54,008 nucleotides of DNA, taken from contig CAKZUB010000085.1 of NCBI GenBank assembly GCA_937921505.1, positions 1 to 54,008 of the forward strand. Reading direction: 5' to 3'. The stretch is from an uncultured Clostridia bacterium. GTDB lineage: Bacteria > Bacillota > Clostridia > Lachnospirales > Cellulosilyticaceae. A program made the translations under genes and the position numbers. Below, one piece after another: positions 36,132 to 45,065 of the stretch. Under the pieces are notes generated by a model. The model was not told the DNA's origin, searched no databases, and was given only the letters and a program-made list of their open reading frames with translations. Each line of letters opens with the position of its first letter. Within the stretch, counting starts at the first letter, position 1.

Positions 36132-36839
36132 ATGATTTACTTACAAAATGTATCAAAAACTTATTCAAATGGAGCACTGGGGCTTACAAATACGAATATA
36201 AGTATAGAAAAAGGAGAGTTTGTATTTATAACAGGAAATAGTGGATCAGGTAAATCTACTCTTCTTAGATTACTTCTTAAAGAAATAGAGCCGACTCATG
36301 GCAAGATTATTATTAATAATAAAGATGTGACGAAGCTAAAGAGAAAGCAGATTCCTTATCTTAGACGAGATATAGGTATTGTTTTTCAAGATTTTAGATT
36401 GTTGCCTAATAAGACAGTCTATGAAAATGTTGCTTTTGCGATGCAGATAGTGGGTGCTTCAGGCAGGGAAATAAGAAAAAATGTACCTATTACACTAGGA
36501 CTTGTGGGACTTGCTAGGAAGGCTAGGTGTTATCCTCACGAATTATCAGGAGGTGAGCAGCAAAGAACAGCACTTGCGCGTGCGATTGTTAATAATAGCC
36601 CTATCCTTATAGCTGATGAGCCAACGGGTAATCTAGATCCATCGACTTCTTGGGAGATTATGAATTGTCTTCAAGACATTAATAAGAGAGGTGTTACCGT
36701 AGTTATGGCGACACACGAGCGAGAGATTGTAAATGCACTTAAAAAAAGAGTTATTGAAATAACCAATGGCTCTATTACAAAAGATATGTATGAGGGAGGA
36801 TATGATGATGAAATGGAATACTCTCAAGTATTTGTTTAA
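36132..36839 (+). CDS. ftsE: Cell division ATP-binding protein FtsE
   Basis: FtsE is the ATPase of the FtsEX complex, which activates peptidoglycan hydrolases at division or elongation sites. The 235-residue protein has Walker A GNSGSGKST (35-43), Q-loop VFQDFRLLPNKTVYENVA, signature LSGGEQQRTALARA, Walker B LIADEPTGNLDP and the H-loop ATHERE. GTGAGGTAAA precedes the ATG. The C-terminal 32 bp overlap ftsX. Confidence 0.96.
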   Translation: MIYLQNVSKTYSNGALGLTNTNISIEKGEFVFITGNSGSGKSTLLRLLLKEIEPTHGKIIINNKDVTKLKRKQIPYLRRDIGIVFQDFRLLPNKTVYENVAFAMQIVGASGREIRKNVPITLGLVGLARKARCYPHELSGGEQQRTALARAIVNNSPILIADEPTGNLDPSTSWEIMNCLQDINKRGVTVVMATHEREIVNALKKRVIEITNGSITKDMYEGGYDDEMEYSQVFV

Positions 36840-37701
36840 AGAGGGTATTGTAGGTCTTTGGAAAAATAGAGTCATGGCCCTTGCGTCTTCTGGGACTATT
36901 ATACTTTGTCTTATGATACTGGGCATGTCCTACTCGGTTGTTACCAATATTGATTATATGCTGCAGCAACTTGAGGTCAAATTTGGAATAACAGCATATA
37001 TCCAAGAAGGTATGAGTGAAAATGAAATTTTAAAGCTGAAGACTCAAATAGAAAATATCCCTAATATCTCTAGTGTGCATTATATTTCAAAGGAAGATGC
37101 CTTAAGAGCTTTTAGTAAAGATAGTAAAGACGATACTATCTTTAATGACTTTATAACAGATAATCCTCTTCCGGCATCTTTTGAAATAAATGTTATAAAT
37201 ATTGAATATCAGTCTCAGGTGGCAGAAGAGTTAAATAAACACCAAGAGCTTGAAGTAAGATATCTGCAACAAGAAACAGATATGTTTATGAAAATAAATA
37301 GTACAATTAACACTATTTCTCTTATTATTATTGCATGCCTTATTATAGTTGGGTTATTACTCATGACTAATACCATTAAGTTAACTGTTTATATTAGAAG
37401 AAAAGAAATTAATATTATGAAGTATATAGGAGCTACTGATTGGTTTATAAGACTGCCCTTTTTAATTGAAGGATTGCTTATAGGTGCTATAGCGGCTCTC
37501 TTATCTGTTATTATTATTGTACTAAGCTATGGATGGCTAAGTGAAATGTTAATAACGAATTTAATGGGGATGTTAAATGGTGTTACTTTTAAATCAACCT
37601 CAGATATCATGAGAACGTTAATTCCTATTTGTATGATTATAGGGACAAGCATAGGACTCATTGGCAGTGGTATGGCTATGCACAAACATTTAAAGGTATA
37701 A
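36808..37701 (+). CDS. ftsX: Cell division permease FtsX
   Basis: From ATG 36808 FtsX is 297 residues with an N-terminal transmembrane helix (about 21-43), an extracellular domain (about 45-165) containing FGITAYIQEG and IPNISSVHYISKEDAL, and three C-terminal membrane helices. The conserved IRRKEINIMKYIGATDWFIR is at about 191-210. Three ATGs in a row (36802, 36805, 36808) follow GAGGGAGGA; the last has a 7-nt spacing. Frames further upstream lie inside ftsE without a ribosome-binding site. FtsX transmits FtsE ATP cycles to the hydrolase activator encoded next. Confidence 0.95.
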   Translation: MKWNTLKYLFKEGIVGLWKNRVMALASSGTIILCLMILGMSYSVVTNIDYMLQQLEVKFGITAYIQEGMSENEILKLKTQIENIPNISSVHYISKEDALRAFSKDSKDDTIFNDFITDNPLPASFEINVINIEYQSQVAEELNKHQELEVRYLQQETDMFMKINSTINTISLIIIACLIIVGLLLMTNTIKLTVYIRRKEINIMKYIGATDWFIRLPFLIEGLLIGAIAALLSVIIIVLSYGWLSEMLITNLMGMLNGVTFKSTSDIMRTLIPICMIIGTSIGLIGSGMAMHKHLKV

Positions 37702-37714
37702 AAGGAGAGAGGGT

Positions 37715-38836
37715 ATGACAAAGAAGATAGCAGTATTCTTAACTTTAATGCTTTTATTTACACCTGTTTATGCATCGAGTGTAAACAATAAGAAAAATCA
37801 GCTAAATAATACAAAGGAAAATATTGAAAGTACAAAAAAGGAATTAGAAAATACCCTAGCTCAAAAAGAAAGTGTTAGAAAAGATATTCAGCAAGTAGAT
37901 CATCAAATTATAAACATCGAGGATAGGATATTAAAACTAACTACACAATTAGATGAAAAGCAAATACAACTTGAAAAAAGCGAAAAAGAGTTAGAGGATG
38001 CTATAGTTAAAAAGGACCAGCAATATAATGCAACTAAAAAACGTATGGTTCAAATGTATAAGAATAAGGATATTGGCTATATACAAGTAGTTTTTTCCTC
38101 TCATAATTTTTGGGAGGCTATAAACAGGCTTGAATATATTAAAAGAATATCTAAACAAGACAATGAACTTATTGAGTCTTATCAAGAACATGTAGAAATC
38201 ATAGATCATCAAAAAGCAGCTATAGAAGAAGAAAAAGCAGAGTTAAGTCTACTTCATAAAGAGCAGATAACTAAAAAAGGAGAGTTGGCGTCTGCTAGAT
38301 CTAAAAAAGATAAAGCATTGGTACAGCTTGCAGGGCAAGAGCAGAAGTTACAAGCAGAAATTAAAGAAATGCAAGAAATCTCTAAAAAGCTAGAACAAGA
38401 AATTAAAAGACTGACTGAGCAAAGCAAAATTAAGTATGCTGGAGGTGCATTTGCGTGGCCCGTACCTGGTAATTATCTTATCAGTTCAGATTATAATCCA
38501 AGAAATAATCCTATATCAGGAAAATATGAATTTCATGCAGGAATAGACATTCCGGCACCCTATGGTACGAAAGTTGTAGCAGCAGCAGATGGTATTGTCA
38601 TTTCGTCAGGTTGGATCAATGGTTATGGCAATACAGTTATGGTTAATCACGGAAGCGGACTAGTTTCTTTATATGCACATAATTCTTCACTGTCCGTAAG
38701 TGTAGGGCAAACAGTGAAAAAAGGACAGACAGTTGCTGGAATTGGCAGTACAGGTTATTCAACAGGAAATCACTGCCATTTTGAGGTGAGGAAAAATGGG
38801 GCGCATATTAATCCTTGGAATTACATAAAGAAATAA
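37715..38836 (+). CDS. EnvC/PcsB-type murein hydrolase with LytM (M23) domain
   Basis: This 373-residue secreted protein has a signal peptide (about 1-20), a long antiparallel coiled coil (about 24-235) and a C-terminal M23 domain (about 245-370). Zinc and catalytic residues are present: His274 and Asp278 (HAGID), His322 (YAHN), His353 and His355 (HCHFE). Intact ligands suggest an active endopeptidase rather than a degenerate EnvC-type activator. It lies 13 nt after ftsX, the expected place for the coiled-coil partner regulated by FtsEX. AAAGGAGAGAGG precedes the ATG. Confidence 0.92.
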   Translation: MTKKIAVFLTLMLLFTPVYASSVNNKKNQLNNTKENIESTKKELENTLAQKESVRKDIQQVDHQIINIEDRILKLTTQLDEKQIQLEKSEKELEDAIVKKDQQYNATKKRMVQMYKNKDIGYIQVVFSSHNFWEAINRLEYIKRISKQDNELIESYQEHVEIIDHQKAAIEEEKAELSLLHKEQITKKGELASARSKKDKALVQLAGQEQKLQAEIKEMQEISKKLEQEIKRLTEQSKIKYAGGAFAWPVPGNYLISSDYNPRNNPISGKYEFHAGIDIPAPYGTKVVAAADGIVISSGWINGYGNTVMVNHGSGLVSLYAHNSSLSVSVGQTVKKGQTVAGIGSTGYSTGNHCHFEVRKNGAHINPWNYIKK

Positions 38837-38842
38837 CATATC

Positions 38843-38887
38843 AAAAAGCGTAACTCATATACTAAATATAAGTGGCGCTTTTATTTT
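38843..38887 (+). terminator. Probable terminator after ftsEX-envC
   Basis: AAAAGCG (38844-38850) pairs with CGCTTTT (38876-38882). Inner pairing ACT/AGT and ATAT/ATAT extends the stem, and TTATTTTAT follows. The stem is imperfect. Confidence 0.55.
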
Positions 38888-38919
38888 ATAAAGAGACTAT
38901 AGCATAAGGAGAGAAGCAG

Positions 38920-40089
38920 TTGAAATATAAAAAGCTCTTAAAAATAGTAAGTGGTGGCGTTTTAGGTATAGGACTCATAAGCATGACCATAGGTTGTACA
39001 AAAGGTATTACAAATCCTAAATATTCACAACTGAAAATAAATCAAATCAGTAAGTTCTTAAATAAAAGCTTTTTAGGTGAGATTGATAATAAGAAAATTG
39101 AAGATAGTATTTATGCAGGGTATGTAAGTGGACTGCAAGATCCTCTAACGCGCTACTTAAATGAAGAAGAGTTTAAGGAGCAGCAAGTATTAGAAGAAGG
39201 TAAATATATAGGCACAGGCATCCAATTTGAATGGGGAATAAATGGCAGTCACATCATTGTTACAGATGTAGTACCAAGTTCACCAGCTGCAGTAAAAAAG
39301 ATTAAACAAGGAGATAAGATTACTGAAATTGATGGAATCAAAGTCATGTTATCTAACGAAGGAGATATCTATAAAAAGCTTAGTTATACAGGTAAAGAAG
39401 AAGTGCGCTATACAGTTCAAGACAATGATGGCACTCAGGAAAGAAAAATAAGCTTAGCCGCTGAAGTTATTACTGTTAGAAGTATGGATTACAAACTTAT
39501 AGAGGGTAACATAGGCTATATCTCTATTTTATCTATTCAAGATAGGACGAGTGAAAAACTTAATCAGATACTAAAAGATTTGAAATTACAAGGAGCTAAG
39601 AATTTTATTATTGATACTAGAAATATTTATAGTAACAATATTGAAGAGATTTATAAAATGTGTACACTGTTTATTGACAATCAGTTTGTTTTTAAAATAA
39701 AAAACAAACAAGATGAAATAAAAGAATATAAAACAAATGGGGCGCTTTATGATGAACCGTTAACTATACTTATTAATGGAAGAACAAGAGGAGCATTAGA
39801 AGCTTTTCCGTCGGCTGTGCAGTATGCCAGTAGAGGCAAAGTAGTAGGTGAAACGACAGCTGGAGCTGGACTTGTAACAGAGATTATTCCTTTAGAAGAT
39901 AGTACGGGGCTTATCATTTCAACGGGTATTCTTTATACGCCAGATGATCACATACTTAAGGATAGTGGGGTGAAACCAGATATACAAGTTAAAAATAGTC
40001 TAGAAAGCATTTTAGAACTTATTACAAAAGGTAAACTTGACCAGAACAATGATTCACAATTAATGGAAGCTATTCGCACATTGCATTAA
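38920..40089 (+). CDS. S41-family PDZ lipoprotein lacking the catalytic residues
   Basis: The 389-residue protein starts at TTG behind AAGGAGAG and has a lipobox ending at Cys26 (SMTIGC), a PDZ domain (about 95-180) and an S41 C-terminal domain. Compared with the next gene, the catalytic Ser is Gly291, the Lys 25 residues later is Ala316 and the Gln 29 residues later is Thr320. All three members of the set are replaced while the flanks (VVGETTAGAGLV, IIPLEDSTGLI) align well. It is therefore probably a pseudoprotease, perhaps a scaffold or substrate adaptor. The reading frame is intact, so it is not a pseudogene. Confidence 0.85.
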   Translation: MKYKKLLKIVSGGVLGIGLISMTIGCTKGITNPKYSQLKINQISKFLNKSFLGEIDNKKIEDSIYAGYVSGLQDPLTRYLNEEEFKEQQVLEEGKYIGTGIQFEWGINGSHIIVTDVVPSSPAAVKKIKQGDKITEIDGIKVMLSNEGDIYKKLSYTGKEEVRYTVQDNDGTQERKISLAAEVITVRSMDYKLIEGNIGYISILSIQDRTSEKLNQILKDLKLQGAKNFIIDTRNIYSNNIEEIYKMCTLFIDNQFVFKIKNKQDEIKEYKTNGALYDEPLTILINGRTRGALEAFPSAVQYASRGKVVGETTAGAGLVTEIIPLEDSTGLIISTGILYTPDDHILKDSGVKPDIQVKNSLESILELITKGKLDQNNDSQLMEAIRTLH

Positions 40090-40181
40090 TTGTATAATAT
40101 AGGTAAATCATTATGAGGATAATAATTTAAAAACAAACGCAAAATACATCTAGACACTTTATGTTAAGGAGGGTAGCATTG

Positions 40182-41345
40182 ATGAAAAAAAATGGACTTT
40201 TTCGAGGTGCTGCTATAGGTTTTTTATTATCAACAATAGTATTATTAACCAGTACAGCATTTGTAGATAAATACTATTATGTAGATAAAAAATTATTAGC
40301 AATAGAAGCAGTAATTAACAACTATTTTGTAGGGGATATGGATCCTGCAAAAATGCAAGAAGGGATCTATAAAGGATTTGTAGCAGGGGTTGGGGATGTT
40401 TATACTAACTATTATACCCCAGAGGAATATCGCAGTTTTAAAGAAAAATCAAGTGGGGTCTATGCGGGTATTGGTGTACAGATGACTATTGATTCAGCAG
40501 ATAATACGATACTCATCACGGAAGTATTTGAAGGATCACCGGCAGAAAAAGTAGGTATATTACCAAAAGATAAAATTATTAAAGCAGCTGGTAAAACAAT
40601 TACAGGGGAAGACTTTGAACTTGTTCCTAAACTTGTAAAAGGAGAGCCAAATACTCAAGTTAGTCTTACCATCTATAGACAATCCGAGGATAAAATGTAT
40701 GAGTTTGAAATTACAAGACAAAATGTAACTTATCCATCGGTATCTTACAAAATGTTAGAAGACGAACTGGCTTACATCAAACTAAGTCAATTTGAAGAAA
40801 CAAGCTATGATCAGTTTAAAAAAGCACTTACAGAGGTGCAAAGTAAAAAAGCAAAAGGTATTGTGCTTGATTTAAGAAACAACCCGGGAGGATTACTGCA
40901 TATTACAGAAAAAATAGCTGATGAACTACTTCCACAGGGACTTATTGTTTCAACAAGAGATAAAAATGGTACAGTAGATGAATCATATGCTGATGAGAAT
41001 TATACAGATATCCCTATTGTGGTACTGGTTAATGGACATAGTGCAAGTGCATCAGAAGTTTTATCAGGGGCCTTAAAAGATCATAATAGAGCTAAACTTG
41101 TAGGAGAGACTACATTTGGAAAAGGAGTGGTACAAAGTATTGTACCTCTTAGTGATGGCTCAGCCTTAAAACTTACAACAGCTAAATATTTTACGCCTAG
41201 TGGGATATGTATACAAGGTATTGGTATAGAACCTGATTACGAAGTGCTTTTACCACTAGAAAGCATGACAAGAGGAAAATTAGAAGATAAGGAAGATACC
41301 CAACTTCAAAAAGCTATCGAAGTGATAAGTCGCGAACTCAAATAG
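40182..41345 (+). CDS. S41 family carboxy-terminal processing protease
   Basis: The 387-residue protein has an N-terminal signal anchor (about 8-28), a PDZ domain (about 95-170) and an intact S41 core. The catalytic set is Ser289 in NGHSASASE, Lys314 in TFGKG and Gln318 in GVVQS, with the Ser+25 and Ser+29 spacing of CtpA/CtpB enzymes. ATG 40182 is 8 nt after AAGGAGGG (40166-40173); an in-frame ATG at 40161 precedes that site. These proteases trim exported proteins or signalling factors. The location after FtsEX and EnvC suggests envelope substrates. Confidence 0.93.
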   Translation: MKKNGLFRGAAIGFLLSTIVLLTSTAFVDKYYYVDKKLLAIEAVINNYFVGDMDPAKMQEGIYKGFVAGVGDVYTNYYTPEEYRSFKEKSSGVYAGIGVQMTIDSADNTILITEVFEGSPAEKVGILPKDKIIKAAGKTITGEDFELVPKLVKGEPNTQVSLTIYRQSEDKMYEFEITRQNVTYPSVSYKMLEDELAYIKLSQFEETSYDQFKKALTEVQSKKAKGIVLDLRNNPGGLLHITEKIADELLPQGLIVSTRDKNGTVDESYADENYTDIPIVVLVNGHSASASEVLSGALKDHNRAKLVGETTFGKGVVQSIVPLSDGSALKLTTAKYFTPSGICIQGIGIEPDYEVLLPLESMTRGKLEDKEDTQLQKAIEVISRELK

Positions 41346-41362
41346 CATAGGGGGGGGTTCTC

Positions 41363-42031
41363 ATTCGCTTTTGTAAGAAACAATTCTTAATAGGAATAGT
41401 GTTAGGTTTTGCCTTTAGCTTATTGATTATTAGGTTTGATTTAGCGATACCTTTTACATTTAATATACTCTTTATCATACCAGCAAGTTTTTTGTGTTCA
41501 CTTATTGATAAAAGATTTACTTGTTTAGCTTATGTTATTCCTATGCTTTATTTGTTAAATAAAGTATTTTTAGGAGTAGGACTAGAGGATAAGTGGTTTA
41601 TATTACCTTATGCAAACTTCATAGTTTTAGTAGGGGTGCTGCATATGACAGAAGGGATGATGACAGTATTATATCGTCATCAAGATCATGAAATTATTAT
41701 TGCATACAAAGGAAATAGCTTAGTAGGAGGATACCATACTTATAAAAAATGGTTTATCCCCCTACTTTTATTTTATATTAAAGAAATTTATCTTCCTATA
41801 ATAATTGTACTGGTATACGCAGAAGATACTTTTATGATGGAGCCTAGCTATAAGACAGGGATTATGGGAAGTGCTATTTTACTTTATGGTATTATAATAA
41901 GTCTACTTGGATATCTGAGTATTAAAGGGCATTTTCCAGTCCAACTTGCAATAATTTGTATGCCTATATTGCATGAGATGTTATTTGAAATAAGTCGAAA
42001 CATGGAGAATCGAAAAAGTGAAATGAAATAG
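41363..42031 (+). CDS. Uncharacterised multi-pass membrane protein
   Basis: I recognise no family. The frame opens after a stop at 41348-41350. The first usual start is GTG 41399, with only a weak AGGA nearby; this gives 210 residues beginning inside a hydrophobic helix. An ATT at 41363, 5 nt after a run of eight G, gives a better N-terminus (MIRFCKKQFLIGIV: basic residues, then a helix) and 222 residues. About six membrane helices follow, ending in a basic tail. It lies 17 nt after the S41 protease and is probably co-transcribed. The start remains uncertain. Confidence 0.6.
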   Translation: MRFCKKQFLIGIVLGFAFSLLIIRFDLAIPFTFNILFIIPASFLCSLIDKRFTCLAYVIPMLYLLNKVFLGVGLEDKWFILPYANFIVLVGVLHMTEGMMTVLYRHQDHEIIIAYKGNSLVGGYHTYKKWFIPLLLFYIKEIYLPIIIVLVYAEDTFMMEPSYKTGIMGSAILLYGIIISLLGYLSIKGHFPVQLAIICMPILHEMLFEISRNMENRKSEMK

Positions 42032-42053
42032 ATTAGTGGGAATTCCTAGTTAA

Positions 42054-42082
42054 TTGACTAGTTAAGTCGACTTTGATATACT
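42054..42082 (+). promoter_or_regulatory. Promoter of the extracellular electron transfer operon
   Basis: TTGACT (42054-42059) and TATACT (42077-42082) are 17 bp apart, each one mismatch from consensus. Two copies of TAGTTAA flank the -35 region, and AGTCGACT in the spacer is a palindrome, so an operator here is possible. Confidence 0.8.
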
Positions 42083-42113
42083 ATAAAAGGAAAAAAGTAT
42101 GAAGGAGGAAATA

Positions 42114-44096
42114 ATGGAAAAGAAAATAGTAATTATCGGAGCTGGTTATGGCGGTGTTTTAACAGCTAAAAAGTTAGCTAGAAAATTGAAAAAAGACACA
42201 GATGTTAGTATTACTATTATTGATAAAAATCCATTTCATACGATGCTTACCGAACTTCATGAAGTAGCAGCAAATCGTGTTGATGAGGAGAGTATAAAAA
42301 TAAGTTTAGAGAAGATTTTTACAAGAAGAAAAGTTAATGTTAAACTTGATACTGTAGAGTCTATTGATTTTGATAATAAACTAGTTAGTGGAAAAAATGC
42401 AAGCTATGCGTATGATTACCTTGTACTTGCAGCCGGATCAAAGCCAACATTTTTTGGGGTAGAAGGTGCAGATGAGTTTGCATTTAAACTTTGGTCCTAT
42501 GAAGATGCAGTTATTTTAAAAGATCATATCCATCATACATTTAGAAAAGCTGTATGTGAAACAAATCTTGAAGAAAAGAAAAGGTTATTATCGTTTCATG
42601 TAGTTGGAGCTGGTTTTACTGGAGTGGAAATGGTAGGAGAACTTGCTGAATATGTACCCATTCTTTGCGAAAAATATGAAATTGATAGAGAACTTGTCTC
42701 TATCTTAAATGTAGATATATTAACGCGCACTATTCCGATTTTACCAGAAAAACTATCTGATAAAGTTGAAAAGCGCCTGAAAAAAATGGGTGTTAAGTTA
42801 ATGCTTAATACGAGTGTTTGTAGTATTGGCAAAGACTTTATTGAAATGAAATCAGGTGATACAGTTACAAGGCAAAGTACAGGAACTGTTATTTGGGCAG
42901 CTGGTATTACAAGTTCAGATATTACGTGTGAAGCCGCAAAGACTTTAAGTTCAGCACAAAGAGATCGCATCAAGCTTGATGAATATCTGCGTTCTATGGA
43001 TAAGAAAGATGTGTATGTTGTTGGTGATAATATGTTCTATATACCACAAGGTCAAGAAGAACCTGTCCCTCAAATGGTTGAAAACTGTGAACATAGTGCG
43101 TCTACAGTTGCGAAGAACATTGTTTGTGAATTAACAAGCAAGGGAGAAATGCATGAATATAAGCCTTCTTTCCATGGTGTAATGGTTTGTGTCGGTGGAC
43201 GTTATGGTGTTGCTAGAGTTGGATTACCAAACTTTATGTTTAATCTTCCGTCATTTCTAGCGATGTTATCAAAACATTTTATTAATATTGTTTATTTTAT
43301 TCAAGTATTAGGATGGAATAAAGTATTTAGCTATATCAAGCATGAGTTTTTTACCATAAGACATTGCAGAAGCTTTGTAGGTGGGCATTTCTCAAATAGA
43401 ACGCCTAGCTTTTTATTAGCTCCTCTTAGAATCTGGCTGGGTGCCATATGGCTTTTTGAAGGAGCTAAAAAAGTAAGTGAGGGTTGGCTTGAATCTCCAA
43501 AACTCACAGGCTTCTTTGGTGGGGCAAATGCATGGTATAATAGTGTTCTTGGCATAGTAACAGATGGGGTAACGGCAGCAACAGAAGCCACAGATGTAAC
43601 AACAGCAGCCACAGAAGCTGTAGCAGATGCAGTAGCTGGGACAACTGGAACAGCTATTTTAAATTGGAACTTCTTAGGTTTATTTCAAGCTATCTTTGTA
43701 AGTGGAAAAGATTTAGTCCATTCAAGTCTTAATGATTTTGCATTTAAGTTAGATGTACCACTTATGAATTGGTTTGTAGATACGTTTATTCTTCCTTATG
43801 ACGCTGTGCAGCTTTTTATGCAAATATTCATTGTAGTAGTAGAAATCTTAATTGGGCTTGCATTAATAGGGGGACTATTTACAACACCAGCAGCGGCATT
43901 CTCACTGATACTTCAAATTATGTTTGTGTGTACAACAGGTTTGTATCTCGGAACATTTTGGATGGTATTTGCTGGAGTTGCAGTTTTAATAGGTGCTGGA
44001 AGAACATTTGGACTTGATTATTATGCTATGCCATTTCTAAAGAAGAAGTGGAAAAAATTATCGTTTGTAAGAAAGTTGTATATTTACAATGATTAA
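42114..44096 (+). CDS. ndh2: NDH-2-type NADH:quinone oxidoreductase with DoxX-like membrane tail
   Basis: From ATG 42114 (after AAGGAGGAA) the product is 660 residues; ATG 42099 lies before the ribosome-binding site. The N-terminal two-dinucleotide-binding flavoprotein (about 1-400) has GAGYGG for FAD, VVGAGFTGVEM for NAD(P)H and VYVVGDN near residue 300. The C-terminal part (about 430-640) has four or so helices of DoxX type, interrupted by an Ala/Thr-rich stretch (about 481-509) with TAATEA repeats. Type II NADH dehydrogenases feed electrons to quinone. The membrane extension and gene order match Ndh2 of the Listeria extracellular electron transfer locus. It overlaps the next gene by 8 bp. 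Confidence 0.9.
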   Translation: MEKKIVIIGAGYGGVLTAKKLARKLKKDTDVSITIIDKNPFHTMLTELHEVAANRVDEESIKISLEKIFTRRKVNVKLDTVESIDFDNKLVSGKNASYAYDYLVLAAGSKPTFFGVEGADEFAFKLWSYEDAVILKDHIHHTFRKAVCETNLEEKKRLLSFHVVGAGFTGVEMVGELAEYVPILCEKYEIDRELVSILNVDILTRTIPILPEKLSDKVEKRLKKMGVKLMLNTSVCSIGKDFIEMKSGDTVTRQSTGTVIWAAGITSSDITCEAAKTLSSAQRDRIKLDEYLRSMDKKDVYVVGDNMFYIPQGQEEPVPQMVENCEHSASTVAKNIVCELTSKGEMHEYKPSFHGVMVCVGGRYGVARVGLPNFMFNLPSFLAMLSKHFINIVYFIQVLGWNKVFSYIKHEFFTIRHCRSFVGGHFSNRTPSFLLAPLRIWLGAIWLFEGAKKVSEGWLESPKLTGFFGGANAWYNSVLGIVTDGVTAATEATDVTTAATEAVADAVAGTTGTAILNWNFLGLFQAIFVSGKDLVHSSLNDFAFKLDVPLMNWFVDTFILPYDAVQLFMQIFIVVVEILIGLALIGGLFTTPAAAFSLILQIMFVCTTGLYLGTFWMVFAGVAVLIGAGRTFGLDYYAMPFLKKKWKKLSFVRKLYIYND

Positions 44097-45045
44097 TAAA
44101 GATTTTATAACGTTTGATGAAGCTACTACACTTGTAAAAAAAGAAATGGATAAAACATTGCTCACAGCACCTTTTATAATTCGTAAATATATGGAGCATT
44201 TAAAAGCGTCAAGAGGAAAATATATTCGTGCACTATCTTTACTTGCTTGTGCTGAAAATCAAGAAGGTCTCATTCATCCAAATGCTATAAAATTTGGGGC
44301 CGCTATTGAAATATTACATCTTGCAACACTTGTTCATGATGATGTAATAGATAATGCAGACATGAGAAGGGGCGTTGTAACCCTTCAAAAAAAATATGGC
44401 AAAAAAACAGCTGTTATTTGTGGTGACTACCTCATGTGTGTTGCGCTTAAGCTTGCTGCATCTATCGAGGGTAAAGAGGACTATTTAGACTTTGAACTGC
44501 CGGATTATATGAGTAGAGTGTGTGTAGGTGAACTTAGCCAACATATTCATAATGGCAATTTAGACTTGTCTTTTTATGAGTACCTCAAGATCATATCTGG
44601 AAAAACTGCAGCTCTTTTTGAAGCTTCATTTTATGCAGGAGCTATCGTATGTGAAGATGATACACCAGATATAAAAAAATATAAGCGTTTAGGACACTAC
44701 ATCGGTATGATTTTTCAGCTCACTGATGATTGTATAGACTTTGAATCAGATGAACGTAAGGCTAAAAAACCAGTTCAATCTGATTTTGAACAAGGGGTAA
44801 TAACATTGCCTCTTATTCACACTTTTACACATATGTTAAGTTTTAAAGAAAAAGCTAAAACTGGCCTAATATCTAGAAAGGACATTAATGAAGCTGTTTT
44901 AAAGACAGGTGGACTTGCTTTTACTCATAGTGTATCAAGAAAATACTATAGTAAGTCTTTAAATATCATTAACGAACTTCAAATAACAGAAGATAAACGT
45001 ATTAAGCTGACAGCTATTTTAGACAGAGCTTCCCATGTATTGTAA
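44089..45045 (+). CDS. Polyprenyl diphosphate synthase (DmkB-like)
   Basis: The 318-residue protein is a trans-isoprenyl diphosphate synthase with the first Asp-rich motif DDVID (84-88) and the second DDCID (213-217), both binding magnesium-diphosphate. Residues before the first motif (ILHLATLVH) lack bulky blockers, consistent with a long-chain product for a quinone side chain. It overlaps ndh2 by 8 bp and precedes the UbiA gene. In the Listeria system a synthase of this kind (DmkB) makes the tail of a dedicated demethylmenaquinone. Chain length cannot be read from sequence alone. Confidence 0.88.
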   Translation: MINKDFITFDEATTLVKKEMDKTLLTAPFIIRKYMEHLKASRGKYIRALSLLACAENQEGLIHPNAIKFGAAIEILHLATLVHDDVIDNADMRRGVVTLQKKYGKKTAVICGDYLMCVALKLAASIEGKEDYLDFELPDYMSRVCVGELSQHIHNGNLDLSFYEYLKIISGKTAALFEASFYAGAIVCEDDTPDIKKYKRLGHYIGMIFQLTDDCIDFESDERKAKKPVQSDFEQGVITLPLIHTFTHMLSFKEKAKTGLISRKDINEAVLKTGGLAFTHSVSRKYYSKSLNIINELQITEDKRIKLTAILDRASHVL

Positions 45046-45065
45046 AGATAAGATAGGGGGATAAT

